From positions 4,949,501 to 5,013,500 of the forward strand of contig NZ_CP117445.1 in NCBI RefSeq assembly GCF_030687715.1: a stretch of 64,000 nt of DNA, written 5' to 3'. Each line of letters starts with the position of its first letter. Within the stretch, counting starts at the first letter, position 1. Source of the stretch: Pseudomonas sp. FP2196. Lineage in GTDB: Bacteria > Pseudomonadota > Gammaproteobacteria > Pseudomonadales > Pseudomonadaceae. Below the pieces are notes generated by a model. That model did not search any database. It had not been told where the DNA came from and was given only the letters and a program-made list of their open reading frames with translations. Shown here one piece after another: positions 8,931-17,395 of the stretch. The translations under genes were made by a program, and so were the position numbers.

Positions 8931-9428
8931 CGTTCAGTACCTTGTTTTCTTTAAGAGAAGGAGTGATTGAAAGTCCAAGTCAAACGCCAGGGGAGTTGAG
9001 CCAGATCAACTTGAACTTTCAATGCCGGAGCATCATCGGCTGTTGCCTCTGGAAAGTAAGCAAGTAACTTCCTATAAGCGCGTAGTTAAACAACCCCATG
9101 ACCCGCAAGAAAAAAGAACAAAAAACCAATATTCAAAACAATGACTGTAAGTTATTCCCTACATACAGTTTTAGTTAAAAAACCATACAGCGACATGGCC
9201 TCGACATAGCGGGCCTTAGTTGCGATTTTAGAATAATCACTCAAAACAAATAGAGTGTTAACTTTAACTTTCAAGTTATCGATGGCTGAAGACTCTCGCG
9301 AAGAGGCCTATTGCAACATCGACAATGACCGCCACTCGTCAGCCGACCGGTCCTCCGAGCAAAAACGTCTTGCGCCGGCGTTAAGATATATCTTAAGTTG
9401 TATCTAAACGTGAAGAGAGAAGACAGAA
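8931..9428. other. AT-rich intergenic region between divergent fimbrial operon and PadR operon
   Basis: About 500 bases without a credible gene. Bases 9050-9290 are markedly AT-rich compared with the flanks, with A-runs and repeats such as TAACTTTAACTTT. ACTGTA at about 9144 and TACAGT 14 bases on form a loose dyad. The region must hold both divergent promoters. AT-richness here fits silencing by MvaT/H-NS-type proteins, but this is inference. Confidence 0.5.
9381..9396. promoter_or_regulatory. Perfect 16-bp palindrome, candidate PadR operator
   Basis: TTAAGATATATCTTAA is a perfect palindrome 33 bases before the padR start, followed by a partial repeat GTATCTAAA. Its position and AT-rich symmetry suit autoregulation by the PadR protein encoded next. 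Confidence 0.6.
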
Positions 9429-10004
9429 ATGAGAGACCATCATTCCCCCCACCGAGAACACGGCGACGGCCGTGACGGCTTTGAAAAGCGCCCCGGACGT
9501 GAACGCGGCGGCCGTGGCCCTCGGGTGTTTGCCCCCGGTGACCTGAAGTTGCTATTGCTGGCGCTGGTCGCCGAGCAGCCCTGCCACGGCTACGACCTGA
9601 TCCGCCAGATCGAAGGCATGTTCGACGGCGCCTACAGCCCGAGCCCCGGCGTGATCTACCCGACCCTGACCTTTCTGGAAGAAAGCGAACTGATCACGGG
9701 CGATGCCGAGGGCGGCAAAAAACGCTACAGCGTCACCGACGCCGGGCGTCTGTCCCTGAGCGAGCAAGCTGTGGCTCTGGATGGCGTGCGCATGCGTATC
9801 GACGTCAGTAAACGCTCGTTGCGCGGCCACGACCGGCCACCGGAAATTCACGAAGCGGTGCATAACCTGCGCCACGCCCTGCAGTTGCACCACGGGCGCT
9901 GGAGCGCGGAAGAAATTCAGCGCGTGCGTGACCTGCTCAACGACACCGCCAAAGCCATCGTCGACGGCCCCGCCGTTCAACCTGCCCCGGAGAAAGCCGA
10001 ATGA
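9429..10004 (+). CDS. PadR-family regulator with His-rich N-terminus (YqjI-like)
   Basis: A 191-residue protein. Residues 1-33 are rich in His, Arg, Gly and Asp (MRDHHSPHREHGDGRDG). They precede a typical PadR winged helix (LKLLLLALVAEQPCHGYDLIRQIE, then SPGVIYPTLTFLEESELI) at about residues 38-95 and a C-terminal dimerisation helix. A His-rich tail before a PadR domain, next to a siderophore-interacting protein, is the arrangement of E. coli YqjI/YqjH, in which YqjI is a metal-responsive repressor of the ferric reductase. Here the genes are in tandem with a four-base ATGA overlap instead of divergent. A perfect palindrome upstream is the likely operator. The sensed metal is not provable from sequence. 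Confidence 0.82.
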   Translation: MRDHHSPHREHGDGRDGFEKRPGRERGGRGPRVFAPGDLKLLLLALVAEQPCHGYDLIRQIEGMFDGAYSPSPGVIYPTLTFLEESELITGDAEGGKKRYSVTDAGRLSLSEQAVALDGVRMRIDVSKRSLRGHDRPPEIHEAVHNLRHALQLHHGRWSAEEIQRVRDLLNDTAKAIVDGPAVQPAPEKAE

Positions 10005-10783
10005 CTGCAGTCGATACCCAAACCATTCACCGCGTGATGCACGAAATCAAACGCCGTCGCCTCGAAGTGTTGCGCGTGGTCGATATCACCCCACGCATGC
10101 GCCGCATCACCCTCGGCGGGCCGGAGCTGGCCGGGTTCATCAGCCTTGGCACCGACGATCACGTCAAATTGCTGTTCCCGCAGAACGCCGAACAAATCGC
10201 TGCGCTGGAAACCATGGTACTCGGCGGCAAGAACGATGGCCCGACACCCGAGATGCGCGACTACACCCCGCGCCGCTATGACCTCGACAAACTTGAGCTG
10301 GACATCGACTTCGTCCTGCACGGTGATGGCCCCGCCTCGACCTGGGCGGAACAGGCTGCACCTGGGCAGTTCCTGCACATCGGCGGCCCACGCGGCTCGA
10401 TGATCGTGCCGGACATCTTCGACAGCTACCTGCTGATCGGTGACGAAACCGCCCTGCCCGCCATCGCCCGCCGCCTCGAAGGCCTGGCAGCCAATCGCAA
10501 GGCGCTGGTGGTGATCGAAGTGGAAAACGGCGCCGAGCAGCAAGCGCTGGAGAGCGCGGCGCAGGTCAATGTGATCTGGGTGCTGCGTGAAGGCGGCAAG
10601 GACAACCTGCTGACCACGGTGAAGCAATTGCAGGTGCCCAAAGGCAATCTGTATGCGTGGGTGGCGACCGAGACCAAGGTTTCGCGGCAGGTTCGCCGGG
10701 TGCTGCTGGATGAGCACGGGCTCGACGAGAAACTGGTGAAAGCCGTCGGCTACTGGCGCGCCGAGGGCTCTGAAGAAGAGTGA
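10001..10783 (+). CDS. Siderophore-interacting protein, FAD-dependent ferric-chelate reductase (YqjH/ViuB family)
   Basis: A 260-residue cytoplasmic flavoprotein. The N-terminal FAD-binding barrel includes RRLEVLRVVDITPRMRRITLGG and RDYTPRRYD; the latter matches the RxYTxR flavin-binding motif (about residues 86-93). The C-terminal NAD(P)H-binding part includes IGDETALPAIARRLE and ends with YWRAEGSEEE, the usual C-terminus of the family. These enzymes reduce ferric iron in imported siderophores to release it. The gene overlaps the PadR gene by four bases, so both should be expressed together and probably repressed by that regulator. Confidence 0.88.
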   Translation: MTAVDTQTIHRVMHEIKRRRLEVLRVVDITPRMRRITLGGPELAGFISLGTDDHVKLLFPQNAEQIAALETMVLGGKNDGPTPEMRDYTPRRYDLDKLELDIDFVLHGDGPASTWAEQAAPGQFLHIGGPRGSMIVPDIFDSYLLIGDETALPAIARRLEGLAANRKALVVIEVENGAEQQALESAAQVNVIWVLREGGKDNLLTTVKQLQVPKGNLYAWVATETKVSRQVRRVLLDEHGLDEKLVKAVGYWRAEGSEEE

Positions 10784-10792
10784 TATCCCCTA

Positions 10793-10876
10793 TAGGAGCT
10801 GCCGCAGGCTGCGAACTTTTGATCTTGTCTTTTTAAGCCAAAGTCAAAAGATCGCAGCCTGCGGCTGCTCCTACAG
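10793..10876. repeat. REP-type inverted repeat (GATCTTTTGA / GCAGC class)
   Basis: Two imperfect inverted arms (AGGAGCTGCCGCAGGCTGCG and its complement) flank a short spacer. It lies between the ends of two convergent genes and slightly overlaps the end of the minus-strand gene at 10871. The same class recurs at 23344-23417. Confidence 0.75.
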
Positions 10877-11521
10877 GTACTTTAACTTCGTGCGGGAGCG
10901 CCAATGGTCCAGGCCGATCACCGCCACGCCAATCCCCACAAAACCCACCAATATCCCCCCGGCATTGATGAACACCTGTGGATAACCCAGCACCGACACA
11001 TCAATGAACGGATACGCATACGCCCCCAGCACGTGCCCGCGCAGCAAGGCATAAGCGAAATACGCCAGCGGATAAATCAGCCACAGCGGCAGATGCCAAA
11101 GACGCAAGGTGCCTTTGGGTACGCAACACCACCAATAGCCCAGAAACAGCAACGGCATCACGTCGTGAAGCAATTCGTCAGCAATAAATTGCCAACCTTC
11201 CGGGTGCCATAAATGCCGCAGCAAAAGGCTATACGCGACGCCGACCACCGCAATACTCACCGCCACCCCGCTGCTCACCCACGGTTGCAAAAACCAGCGG
11301 CGCGCGGCGGATACACGTGGCGTGACGGCACAGGTCAACACCGTCGCCACCAGCGTATTGGTCAACACGGTGAAGTAACTGAAGAAACTCACCAGCCCGC
11401 CCAACAGACTGGCGCCAACACTCAAGCGCGCGAAGAAAATCAGGTACAGCTGAATGGCCAGTCCCGCCCAGCCAAGCATGGCGGCGAGGATGATCAGACG
11501 GCGCCGCCACACGGTGTCCAT
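10871..11521 (-). CDS. Pr6Pr family integral membrane protein
   Basis: A 216-residue polytopic membrane protein with about six hydrophobic segments, starting with RRRLIILAAMLGWAGLAIQLYLIFF and then LLGGLVSFFSYFTVLTNTLVA. The FxYFTxxTN motif, a later HxxxP (LLHDVMPLLFLGYWW) and YPLAYFAYALLRG are features of the Pr6Pr membrane proteins. Function is unknown. It starts two bases before the small DNA-binding protein gene at 11523 ends, so the two are likely co-transcribed. Confidence 0.75.
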   Translation of the reverse strand: MDTVWRRRLIILAAMLGWAGLAIQLYLIFFARLSVGASLLGGLVSFFSYFTVLTNTLVATVLTCAVTPRVSAARRWFLQPWVSSGVAVSIAVVGVAYSLLLRHLWHPEGWQFIADELLHDVMPLLFLGYWWCCVPKGTLRLWHLPLWLIYPLAYFAYALLRGHVLGAYAYPFIDVSVLGYPQVFINAGGILVGFVGIGVAVIGLDHWRSRTKLKYL

Positions 11522-11522
11522 C

Positions 11523-11753
11523 TCAGAGCGGTCGCTTGGTGCGCATCAGTTTCACGTACAGACGCTCGACCTTCTCCCGCGCCCACGGAGTTTTACGCAG
11601 GAACGTCAGGCTCGACTTGATGCTCGGATCGCTCTTGAAACAACGGATATCGATACGCTCGGCCAGCCCCGACCATTCGTAATGGGCCACGAGAGCGGTG
11701 AGGATCTGTTCGAGGGTTACGCCGTGCAGCGGATCGGGGGATTGTTCGTTCAT
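11523..11753 (-). CDS. VF530-family small DNA-binding protein (DUF2132)
   Basis: A 76-residue protein with the family signature: [28 protein letters not shown], then [26 protein letters not shown]. Structures of this family show a compact double-helix-hairpin fold with DNA binding reported, but no established role. It lies directly upstream of the Pr6Pr membrane protein gene. Confidence 0.85.
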   Translation of the reverse strand: MNEQSPDPLHGVTLEQILTALVAHYEWSGLAERIDIRCFKSDPSIKSSLTFLRKTPWAREKVERLYVKLMRTKRPL

Positions 11754-12054
11754 GCCAAGCCTTTGGGCGAAGTGAAAGTGCAGAAGCCGCGCACCTTAGC
11801 CGAGGGGGTGATCAGGTGGAAGGCCTTGCATCAAATGTAGGCCAACCCGAAAAGATCGCAGCCGGCGACCAGACTCGCAATGCGCCCGTTTGCCGCACTG
11901 TTACCGAATCCGAAACGATCCATGTCAGTAAAACCTCTTTGTCTTTTTGTTACAGATCATTATCCTGCCGCCTTTCCGCTGAATCGCTTCACTGCCTGCG
12001 TCAAATCGTAGCGGTCAGCTCATCCCCAAAAAAAGATCAAGAAAGCCCCCTTTT
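11754..12054. other. Intergenic region upstream of the porin gene
   Basis: About 300 bases between divergent genes with no credible coding frame. An A-rich stretch just before the porin ATG (CCCCAAAAAAAGATCAAGAAAG, about 12024-12045) resembles the AAnAAnAA motifs bound by Hfq/Crc in Pseudomonas catabolic mRNAs. This would fit a sugar-uptake gene but is only suggestive. Confidence 0.35.
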
Positions 12055-13416
12055 ATGCCCGATTTTCCGTTTTTTCGAGACAGCGCTATCTCATCCCTGC
12101 GCCTGATCGGCGGCTGCACCGCCCTTGGCCTCGCCACCTGCGCCCAGGCGGCTCCCGCGTTCGACAGCGAATCACCTTATATGCTCGGTGACTGGAACGG
12201 CACGCGCACCGAACTCTCGGAAAAAGGCTACGACTTCAAACTCGATTACACCGGTGAAATGGGCAGTAACCTGCACGGCGGCTACGACCACGACCGCACC
12301 GCACGCTACAGCGACCAGTTCGGACTGGGCACGCACCTGGACCTGCAAAAGATCCTCGGCTGGGACGACGCCGAGTTTCAACTGACCATCACAAAACGCA
12401 GCGGCAACAACATCAGCAACGACCGCATCAACGACCCGCGCGTCGGCGGCTTCACCTCCGCCCAGGAAGTCTGGGGCCGTGGCCAGACCACGCGCCTGAC
12501 GCAGATGTGGTACCAGCAGAAATTCTTCGACCAGAAACTCGACATCAAGGTCGGCCGTTTCGGCGAAGGCGAAGACTTCAACACCTTCCCCTGCGACTTC
12601 CAGAACCTGGCGTTCTGCGGCTCGCAGGTCGGCAACTGGGTCGGCGGCATCTGGTACAACTGGCCGGTCAGCCAGTGGGCGCTGCGCGTCAAATATCACC
12701 TGACGCCGGAGTTGTACGCACAGGTCGGCGCCTACGAGCAGAACCCGTCGAACCTTGATCGGGGCAACGGCTTCAAACTCAGCGGCAGCGGCACCCAAGG
12801 CGCGATTCTGCCGATTGAGCTGGTGTGGACGCCGAAACTCAATGGCCTGCCGGGTGAATACCGCGCCGGTTATTACTACAGCAATGCCAAGGCCAGCGAC
12901 GTCTATAAAGACAACCAAGGCCAACCGGCAGCCCTCAGCGGCGAAGCCTATCGCAGCGCCTCGAGTAAGCACGGCGTGTGGTTCGGTGCCCAGCAGCAGC
13001 TCACCAGCCTCGCCAGCGACAACAGTCGCGGCTTGAGCGTGTTCGCCAACGCCACCATGCACGACAAGAAAACCAACGCCATCGACAACTACGTCCAGGC
13101 CGGCCTCACCTACAAAGGCCCGTTTGACGCTCGTGCCAAGGACGACATCGGTTTCGCCCTGGCTCGCGTGCACGTCAACCCGGCCTATGGCAAAAACGCC
13201 GAAGCGAGCAACCGGGCCAACGCGGTCTACGACTACGACGATCCATCGTTCCTGCCGCCGCAAGACACCGAATACAGCGCTGAGTTGTATTACGGCGTGC
13301 ACGTGACGAACTGGCTGACCGTGCGCCCGAACCTGCAATACATCCGCCATCCCGGTGGCGTGGACAAGGTTGATGACGCCCTGATCGCGGGACTGAAGAT
13401 CCAGTCGTCGTTCTAA
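12055..13416 (+). CDS. OprB-like carbohydrate-selective porin
   Basis: A 453-residue outer-membrane porin. The first 33 residues include a signal peptide ending CAQA before APAFDSESPYMLGDWNGTRTEL; the LGDWNGxRxxL block opens the mature OprB family. The barrel shows GxDFKLDYTGEMGSNLHGGY and ends LIAGLKIQSSF, with a C-terminal Phe typical of outer-membrane barrels. OprB porins let glucose and other sugars into the periplasm. The next gene is the periplasmic-facing glucose dehydrogenase, so the pair serves direct glucose oxidation. A REP element separates them. Confidence 0.88.
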   Translation: MPDFPFFRDSAISSLRLIGGCTALGLATCAQAAPAFDSESPYMLGDWNGTRTELSEKGYDFKLDYTGEMGSNLHGGYDHDRTARYSDQFGLGTHLDLQKILGWDDAEFQLTITKRSGNNISNDRINDPRVGGFTSAQEVWGRGQTTRLTQMWYQQKFFDQKLDIKVGRFGEGEDFNTFPCDFQNLAFCGSQVGNWVGGIWYNWPVSQWALRVKYHLTPELYAQVGAYEQNPSNLDRGNGFKLSGSGTQGAILPIELVWTPKLNGLPGEYRAGYYYSNAKASDVYKDNQGQPAALSGEAYRSASSKHGVWFGAQQQLTSLASDNSRGLSVFANATMHDKKTNAIDNYVQAGLTYKGPFDARAKDDIGFALARVHVNPAYGKNAEASNRANAVYDYDDPSFLPPQDTEYSAELYYGVHVTNWLTVRPNLQYIRHPGGVDKVDDALIAGLKIQSSF

Positions 13417-13433
13417 AGAACACTGCGCAAAAA

Positions 13434-13526
13434 CCTGTGGGAGCTGGCTTGCCAGCGATGCGATTTCACATTCGACATCAACGTCGCCTGATGCACCGCC
13501 ATCGCTGGCAAGCCAGCTCCCACAGG
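13434..13526. repeat. REP-type inverted repeat (GGGAGCTGGCTTGCCAGC class)
   Basis: Perfect 26-bp inverted arms (13434-13459 and 13501-13526) around a 41-base spacer. The core GTGGGAGCTGGCTTGCCAGC also occurs at 16139-16228. It sits between the porin and gcd genes and may stabilise or reduce read-through. Confidence 0.88.
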
Positions 13527-13641
13527 GTTCAAGGAAAAATTCGTTAGCTAGACAAGTTTTTATCTGAACCATGCCCACGCCAAATCGTCATCTAAAGTGA
13601 CTACAGCGCGGGACTACATAAACGTCACGGAGATTCACACT

Positions 13642-16053
13642 ATGAGCACCGAAAGTGCTTCGAGTCGGGGCCGTCTGCTACCGAGCCTGCTCGGCATTCT
13701 GCTTCTACTGATGGGCCTGGCCATGCTGGCCGGGGGAGTCAAGCTGAGCATGCTCGGCGGCTCGCTGTACTACCTGCTGGCCGGTATCGGCATCACGCTG
13801 ACCGGCATTCTGATGCTGCTGCGCCGTCGCGCGGCGCTGGGCCTGTACGCCATCGTGCTGTTTGCCAGCACCGTCTGGGCGCTGTGGGAAGTCGGTCTGG
13901 ACTGGTGGCAACTGGTGCCACGTCTGGCGCTGTGGTTTGTCCTCGGCTTCGTGATGTTGCTGCCGTGGTTCCGTCGTCCACTGCTGCTCGCCGGCCCTGC
14001 GCCAATCGGCACTGGCGGTCTGACCGTGGCGGTGGTTCTGGCCGGCGTCACCGCCCTGGCCAGCCTGTTCACCCACCCGGGCGAAACCTTCGGCGAACTG
14101 GGCCGCGACACTGCCGACATGACCAGCACCGCGCCAGCCATGCCGGATGGCGACTGGCAGGCCTACGGCCGCAGCGAATTCGGCGACCGTTACTCGCCAC
14201 TGAAGCAGATCACCCCGGAAAACGTCGGCAAGCTGCAAGAAGCCTGGCGCATCCAGACCGGCGACCTGCCGACCGCTGATGACCCGGTTGAGCTGACCAA
14301 CGAAAACACCCCGCTCAAAGCCAACGGCATGATCTACGCCTGCACCGCGCACAGCAAAGTGTTGGCACTGGACCCGGACACCGGCAAGGAACTGTGGCGC
14401 TTCGACCCGCAGATCAAGAGCCCGGCCGGCTTCAAGGGCTTCGCCCACATGACCTGCCGTGGCGTGTCGTACTACGACGAAGCCGCGTACGCCAAAACTG
14501 AAAACGCAGCCTCCGCTGTAATTTCCGAAGCCGGCAAAGCCGTTGCTCAGGCCTGCCCGCGTCGTCTGTACCTGCCAACCGCTGATGCCCGCCTGATCGC
14601 ACTGAACGCCGACACCGGCAAAATCTGCGAAGGTTTCGGCAAAAACGGCGTGGTTGACCTGACCCAAGGCATCGGCCCGTTCACCGCCGGTGGTTACTAC
14701 TCCACCTCGCCAGCGGCGATTACCCGTGATCTGGTGATAATGGGCGGTCACGTTACCGACAACGAGTCGACCAACGAGCCATCGGGCGTGATCCGCGCCT
14801 TCGACGTGCGCGACGGCCACCTCGTGTGGAACTGGGACAGCGACAAGCCAGACGCCACCGAACCATTGGCTCCGGGCGAAACCTACAGCCGCAACTCGGC
14901 CAACATGTGGTCGCTGGCCAGCGTCGACGAAAAACTCGGCATGGTTTACCTGCCACTGGGCAACCAGACTCCAGACCAGTGGGGCGCTGACCGCACCCCG
15001 GGCGCCGAGAAGTTCAGCGCCGGTGTCGTTGCTCTGGACCTGGCCACCGGTAAAGTGCGCTGGAACTACCAGTTCACCCACCACGATCTGTGGGACATGG
15101 ACGTTGGCAGCCAGCCAACCCTGCTCGACATGAAAACCGCCGATGGCGTGAAACCTGCGCTGATCGCCCCGACCAAACAGGGCAGCCTGTACGTCCTCGA
15201 CCGTCGTGACGGCACGCCGATCATCCCGATCAAGGAAATCCCGGTACCGCAAGGCGCCGTCAAAGGCGACTTCACCGCACCGACCCAGGCCCGTTCGGAC
15301 CTCAACCTGCTGGCCCCGGAACTGACCGAAAAAGCCATGTGGGGCGCGAGCCCGTTCGACCAGATGCTGTGCCGCATCCAGTTCAAGGAACTGCGTTACG
15401 AAGGCCAGTACACCCCGCCGTCGGAACAGGGCAGCCTGATCTACCCGGGTAACGTTGGCGTGTTCAACTGGGGCGGCGTGTCGGTCGACCCGGTTCGCCA
15501 AATGCTGTTCACCAGCCCGAACTACATGGCCTTCGTTTCGAAAATGGTGCCGCGCGAGAAAGTCGCCGCCGGCAGCAAACGCGAAAGCGAAACCGCTGGC
15601 GTGCAACCGAACACCGGCGCGCCTTACGCGGTGATCATGCACCCGTTCATGTCGCCACTCGGCGTACCGTGCCAGGCTCCGGCCTGGGGCTACGTCGCCG
15701 GTATCGACCTGACCACCAGCAAAGTCGTGTGGAAACGCAAAAACGGCACCAGCCGCGACAGCTCGCCAATCCCGATCGGCTTCAACCTGGGCGTGCCGAG
15801 CATGGGCGGCTCGATCGTGACGGCCGGTGGCGTTGGCTTCCTCAGCGGCACCCTCGACCAGTACCTGCGCGCCTACGACGTCAACTCCGGTAAAGAGTTG
15901 TGGAAAGCGCGTCTGCCAGCAGGTGGCCAAGCGACTCCGATGACCTACACCGGCAAGGACGGCAAGCAATACGTGCTGCTGGTTGTTGGCGGTCACGGCT
16001 CGCTGGGCACCAAGATGGGTGACTACGTGATTGCGTACAAACTGCCGGAATAA
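13642..16053 (+). CDS. gcd: Membrane-bound PQQ-dependent glucose dehydrogenase
   Basis: An 803-residue enzyme from ATG 13642, chosen for the GGAG site upstream and the usual family length. About five transmembrane helices occupy the first 140 residues (LLPSLLGILLLLMGLAMLAGG onward). An eight-bladed PQQ beta-propeller domain follows from about residue 160 (DWQAYGRSEFGDRYSPLKQI) with repeated tryptophan-docking motifs such as ALDPDTGKELWRFDP and ALDLATGKVRWNYQ. It oxidises glucose to gluconolactone in the periplasm and passes electrons to ubiquinone. The gluconate produced can acidify the medium and solubilise phosphate. It follows an OprB porin, and a strong terminator ends the unit. PQQ synthesis genes are not in the window. 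Confidence 0.96.
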   Translation: MSTESASSRGRLLPSLLGILLLLMGLAMLAGGVKLSMLGGSLYYLLAGIGITLTGILMLLRRRAALGLYAIVLFASTVWALWEVGLDWWQLVPRLALWFVLGFVMLLPWFRRPLLLAGPAPIGTGGLTVAVVLAGVTALASLFTHPGETFGELGRDTADMTSTAPAMPDGDWQAYGRSEFGDRYSPLKQITPENVGKLQEAWRIQTGDLPTADDPVELTNENTPLKANGMIYACTAHSKVLALDPDTGKELWRFDPQIKSPAGFKGFAHMTCRGVSYYDEAAYAKTENAASAVISEAGKAVAQACPRRLYLPTADARLIALNADTGKICEGFGKNGVVDLTQGIGPFTAGGYYSTSPAAITRDLVIMGGHVTDNESTNEPSGVIRAFDVRDGHLVWNWDSDKPDATEPLAPGETYSRNSANMWSLASVDEKLGMVYLPLGNQTPDQWGADRTPGAEKFSAGVVALDLATGKVRWNYQFTHHDLWDMDVGSQPTLLDMKTADGVKPALIAPTKQGSLYVLDRRDGTPIIPIKEIPVPQGAVKGDFTAPTQARSDLNLLAPELTEKAMWGASPFDQMLCRIQFKELRYEGQYTPPSEQGSLIYPGNVGVFNWGGVSVDPVRQMLFTSPNYMAFVSKMVPREKVAAGSKRESETAGVQPNTGAPYAVIMHPFMSPLGVPCQAPAWGYVAGIDLTTSKVVWKRKNGTSRDSSPIPIGFNLGVPSMGGSIVTAGGVGFLSGTLDQYLRAYDVNSGKELWKARLPAGGQATPMTYTGKDGKQYVLLVVGGHGSLGTKMGDYVIAYKLPE

Positions 16054-16072
16054 GATTTAACCGGTAGTGATG

Positions 16073-16106
16073 AAGGCGATGTCCCGAAAGGGGCATCGCC
16101 TTTTTT
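16073..16106 (+). terminator. Rho-independent terminator of gcd
   Basis: A 13-bp stem with one G-U pair (AAGGCGATGTCCC against GGGGCATCGCCTT) closes a GAAA tetraloop and runs into six Ts, 20 bases after the gcd stop. Confidence 0.92.
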
Positions 16107-16138
16107 GTGCATGCAATTTCTGAGTCCACCAAAGAAAC

Positions 16139-16228
16139 CTGTGGGAGCTGGCTTGCCAGCGATAGCGGTGGGTCAGACGGTACATGCCGACTGGAAGAAC
16201 GCCATCGCTGGCAAGCCAGCTCCCACAG
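16139..16228. repeat. REP-type inverted repeat (GGGAGCTGGCTTGCCAGC class)
   Basis: Perfect 25-bp inverted arms (16139-16163 and 16204-16228), the same class as the element at 13434. The two flank the gcd gene in the same layout. Confidence 0.88.
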
Positions 16229-16466
16229 TTTGATCAGCGTTGGATGTAGGAATTTTGCTCGTCCTACATACGCCGGGAATTGCAGGGAGTTTTCCGACAA
16301 GTCGCGTCGGTTGTGCGTCGGAAATCGGGTGGATAGGCTCGGTGGGTCGCTGCAAATTCAGCGATGGGGCGTCGCGGCCCGAGCAGTTCATTCGATTTGA
16401 TGCATAATCGCCGGCCCAAACTGGAGCGCCCAGGTGCTTTTCGTTTGGTTTGAAGGTGGCTGTGCG

Positions 16467-16592
16467 CGGGATACCTTCGGGTATGCCGAGATTGCCGAAT
16501 GGCTCGGTCCGCGAACCCGCGTACAGCTGCCACCCTCTGTCGCGTCGCGGTGATTGAGAGTGACAGCCCCACTTATCATTCGGAGTTACACC
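16467..16592 (+). promoter_or_regulatory. Structured leader of the DUF6124 gene, with UUCG hairpin
   Basis: This non-coding stretch directly precedes the DUF6124 start. Bases 16471-16484 form ATACC-TTCG-GGTAT, a five-bp stem closed by a C(UUCG)G tetraloop. Bases 16467-16527 recur at 17396-17456 with 58 of 61 identities by eye. A GGAG ribosome site lies at 16582-16585. A conserved RNA-like hairpin kept in two places while coding frames across it decay suggests a cis-acting RNA or a spreading repeat, not a protein. Confidence 0.55.
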
Positions 16593-16958
16593 ATGAAAAA
16601 GCACACACCCAATCCACCAGAAACCAACGACACCTCGCCCTACCAATCCCCCGATTCGAAGAAATTCCACGAAGCCGCCGAACGCGCCCTCGACCACTAT
16701 CTCAAGCCCAACGCCTTAACCCTGCGCTTCCACAAACCCAGCACCATGTTCCAGGTCGCGCCAGACCAAGACAGCGAAAGCCTGCTGGTCCATGCCTGCG
16801 AATCACTGGCACAAGCCAGCCTCATGACCAGCGACATCGCCGCCTACATCGACCTCCCGCAACGGCGCACGATTCTGGCGATTCAGCAAATCATCATGCT
16901 CGCCGAACTGGCGGTGAACCGCGTACTGGATAACCACGAAATCACCGCTAAAACCTGA
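16593..16958 (+). CDS. DUF6124/DUF3077-type small protein
   Basis: A 121-residue cytoplasmic protein from ATG 16593, set by the GGAG site seven bases before. The N-terminus KKHTPNPPETND and the phrase SPDSKKFHEAAERALDHYL are typical of a small-protein family common in Pseudomonas. The C-terminal half has ESLLVHACESLAQASLMTSDIAAYIDLPQRRTILAIQQIIMLAELAVNRVLD, a mainly helical block. There is no signal peptide, membrane helix or catalytic motif. The function is unknown. It has a long leader with a UUCG hairpin, and a decayed second copy of leader and gene start lies about 0.9 kb downstream. Confidence 0.8.
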   Translation: MKKHTPNPPETNDTSPYQSPDSKKFHEAAERALDHYLKPNALTLRFHKPSTMFQVAPDQDSESLLVHACESLAQASLMTSDIAAYIDLPQRRTILAIQQIIMLAELAVNRVLDNHEITAKT

Positions 16959-17021
16959 CAACCTGGCGTGTAGGGGCTGTCGAGGCGGCTCCTACACCGG
17001 GTGAGCATTAACCTGCCTGAG

Positions 17022-17210
17022 TCAAATGGCCTTCCCTCCAGTGCTGATTCGGTAGAGCAGATCATTGATCAACTGCTCGGCCTGTTTTCGTGTCTCCAGC
17101 AACAAGCTTTCCTCTGTTGCCGAATAGATCACCCGGAAATGCAGACCTGGAGTGTCCGCGGAGTATTCGCGAATGGTGTAACCCTTATAAATCGAATCTG
17201 TATAGCTCAC
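17022..17210 (-). CDS. Small hypothetical protein
   Basis: A 62-residue frame read from GTG 17210, preferred over a TTG 36 bases upstream because AAGGA lies eight bases before the GTG. The sequence (SYTDSIYKGYTIREYS, then TRKQAEQLINDLLYRI) has an alternating beta-like first half and a C-terminal helix, similar in look to many small Pseudomonas proteins with a KGYxI start. No family is recognised with certainty. It is convergent with the DUF6124 gene. Confidence 0.55.
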   Translation of the reverse strand: MSYTDSIYKGYTIREYSADTPGLHFRVIYSATEESLLLETRKQAEQLINDLLYRISTGGKAI

Positions 17211-17395
17211 GGTCTGATTCCTTGAAGTAGTGAGATTGACGGGCAACGCCCTGACGCCCGAAGGCGCAGGGTTAATCTCGGTCCGACCGGGCAGTGTGTC
17301 TACTGTCAGAAATTACAGGGCGCAAGACAGGTTCGAAATAAGGCGCAATGAATTTTGATCTATTAGTGAACTGTCAGATCAAGGATGACCAACAA

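Noticed and set aside
11213..11840. Plus-strand frames opposite the Pr6Pr and VF530 genes
   Set aside because: They overlap two recognised genes and are rich in His/Gln/Arg without domains.
13705..15996. 763-codon open frame on the minus strand opposite gcd
   Set aside because: Antisense shadow of a certain enzyme gene with strong GC third-position bias; its protein is His/Arg/Gly-rich without any domain.
16173..16697. Minus-strand frame of 174 codons over the DUF6124 leader, with a relative at 17363-17560
   Set aside because: Shared protein phrases (YAGSRTEPFGNLGIPEG) come from the repeated leader DNA; the frame runs through a REP and the real DUF6124 gene, so it is probably a repeated spurious frame.
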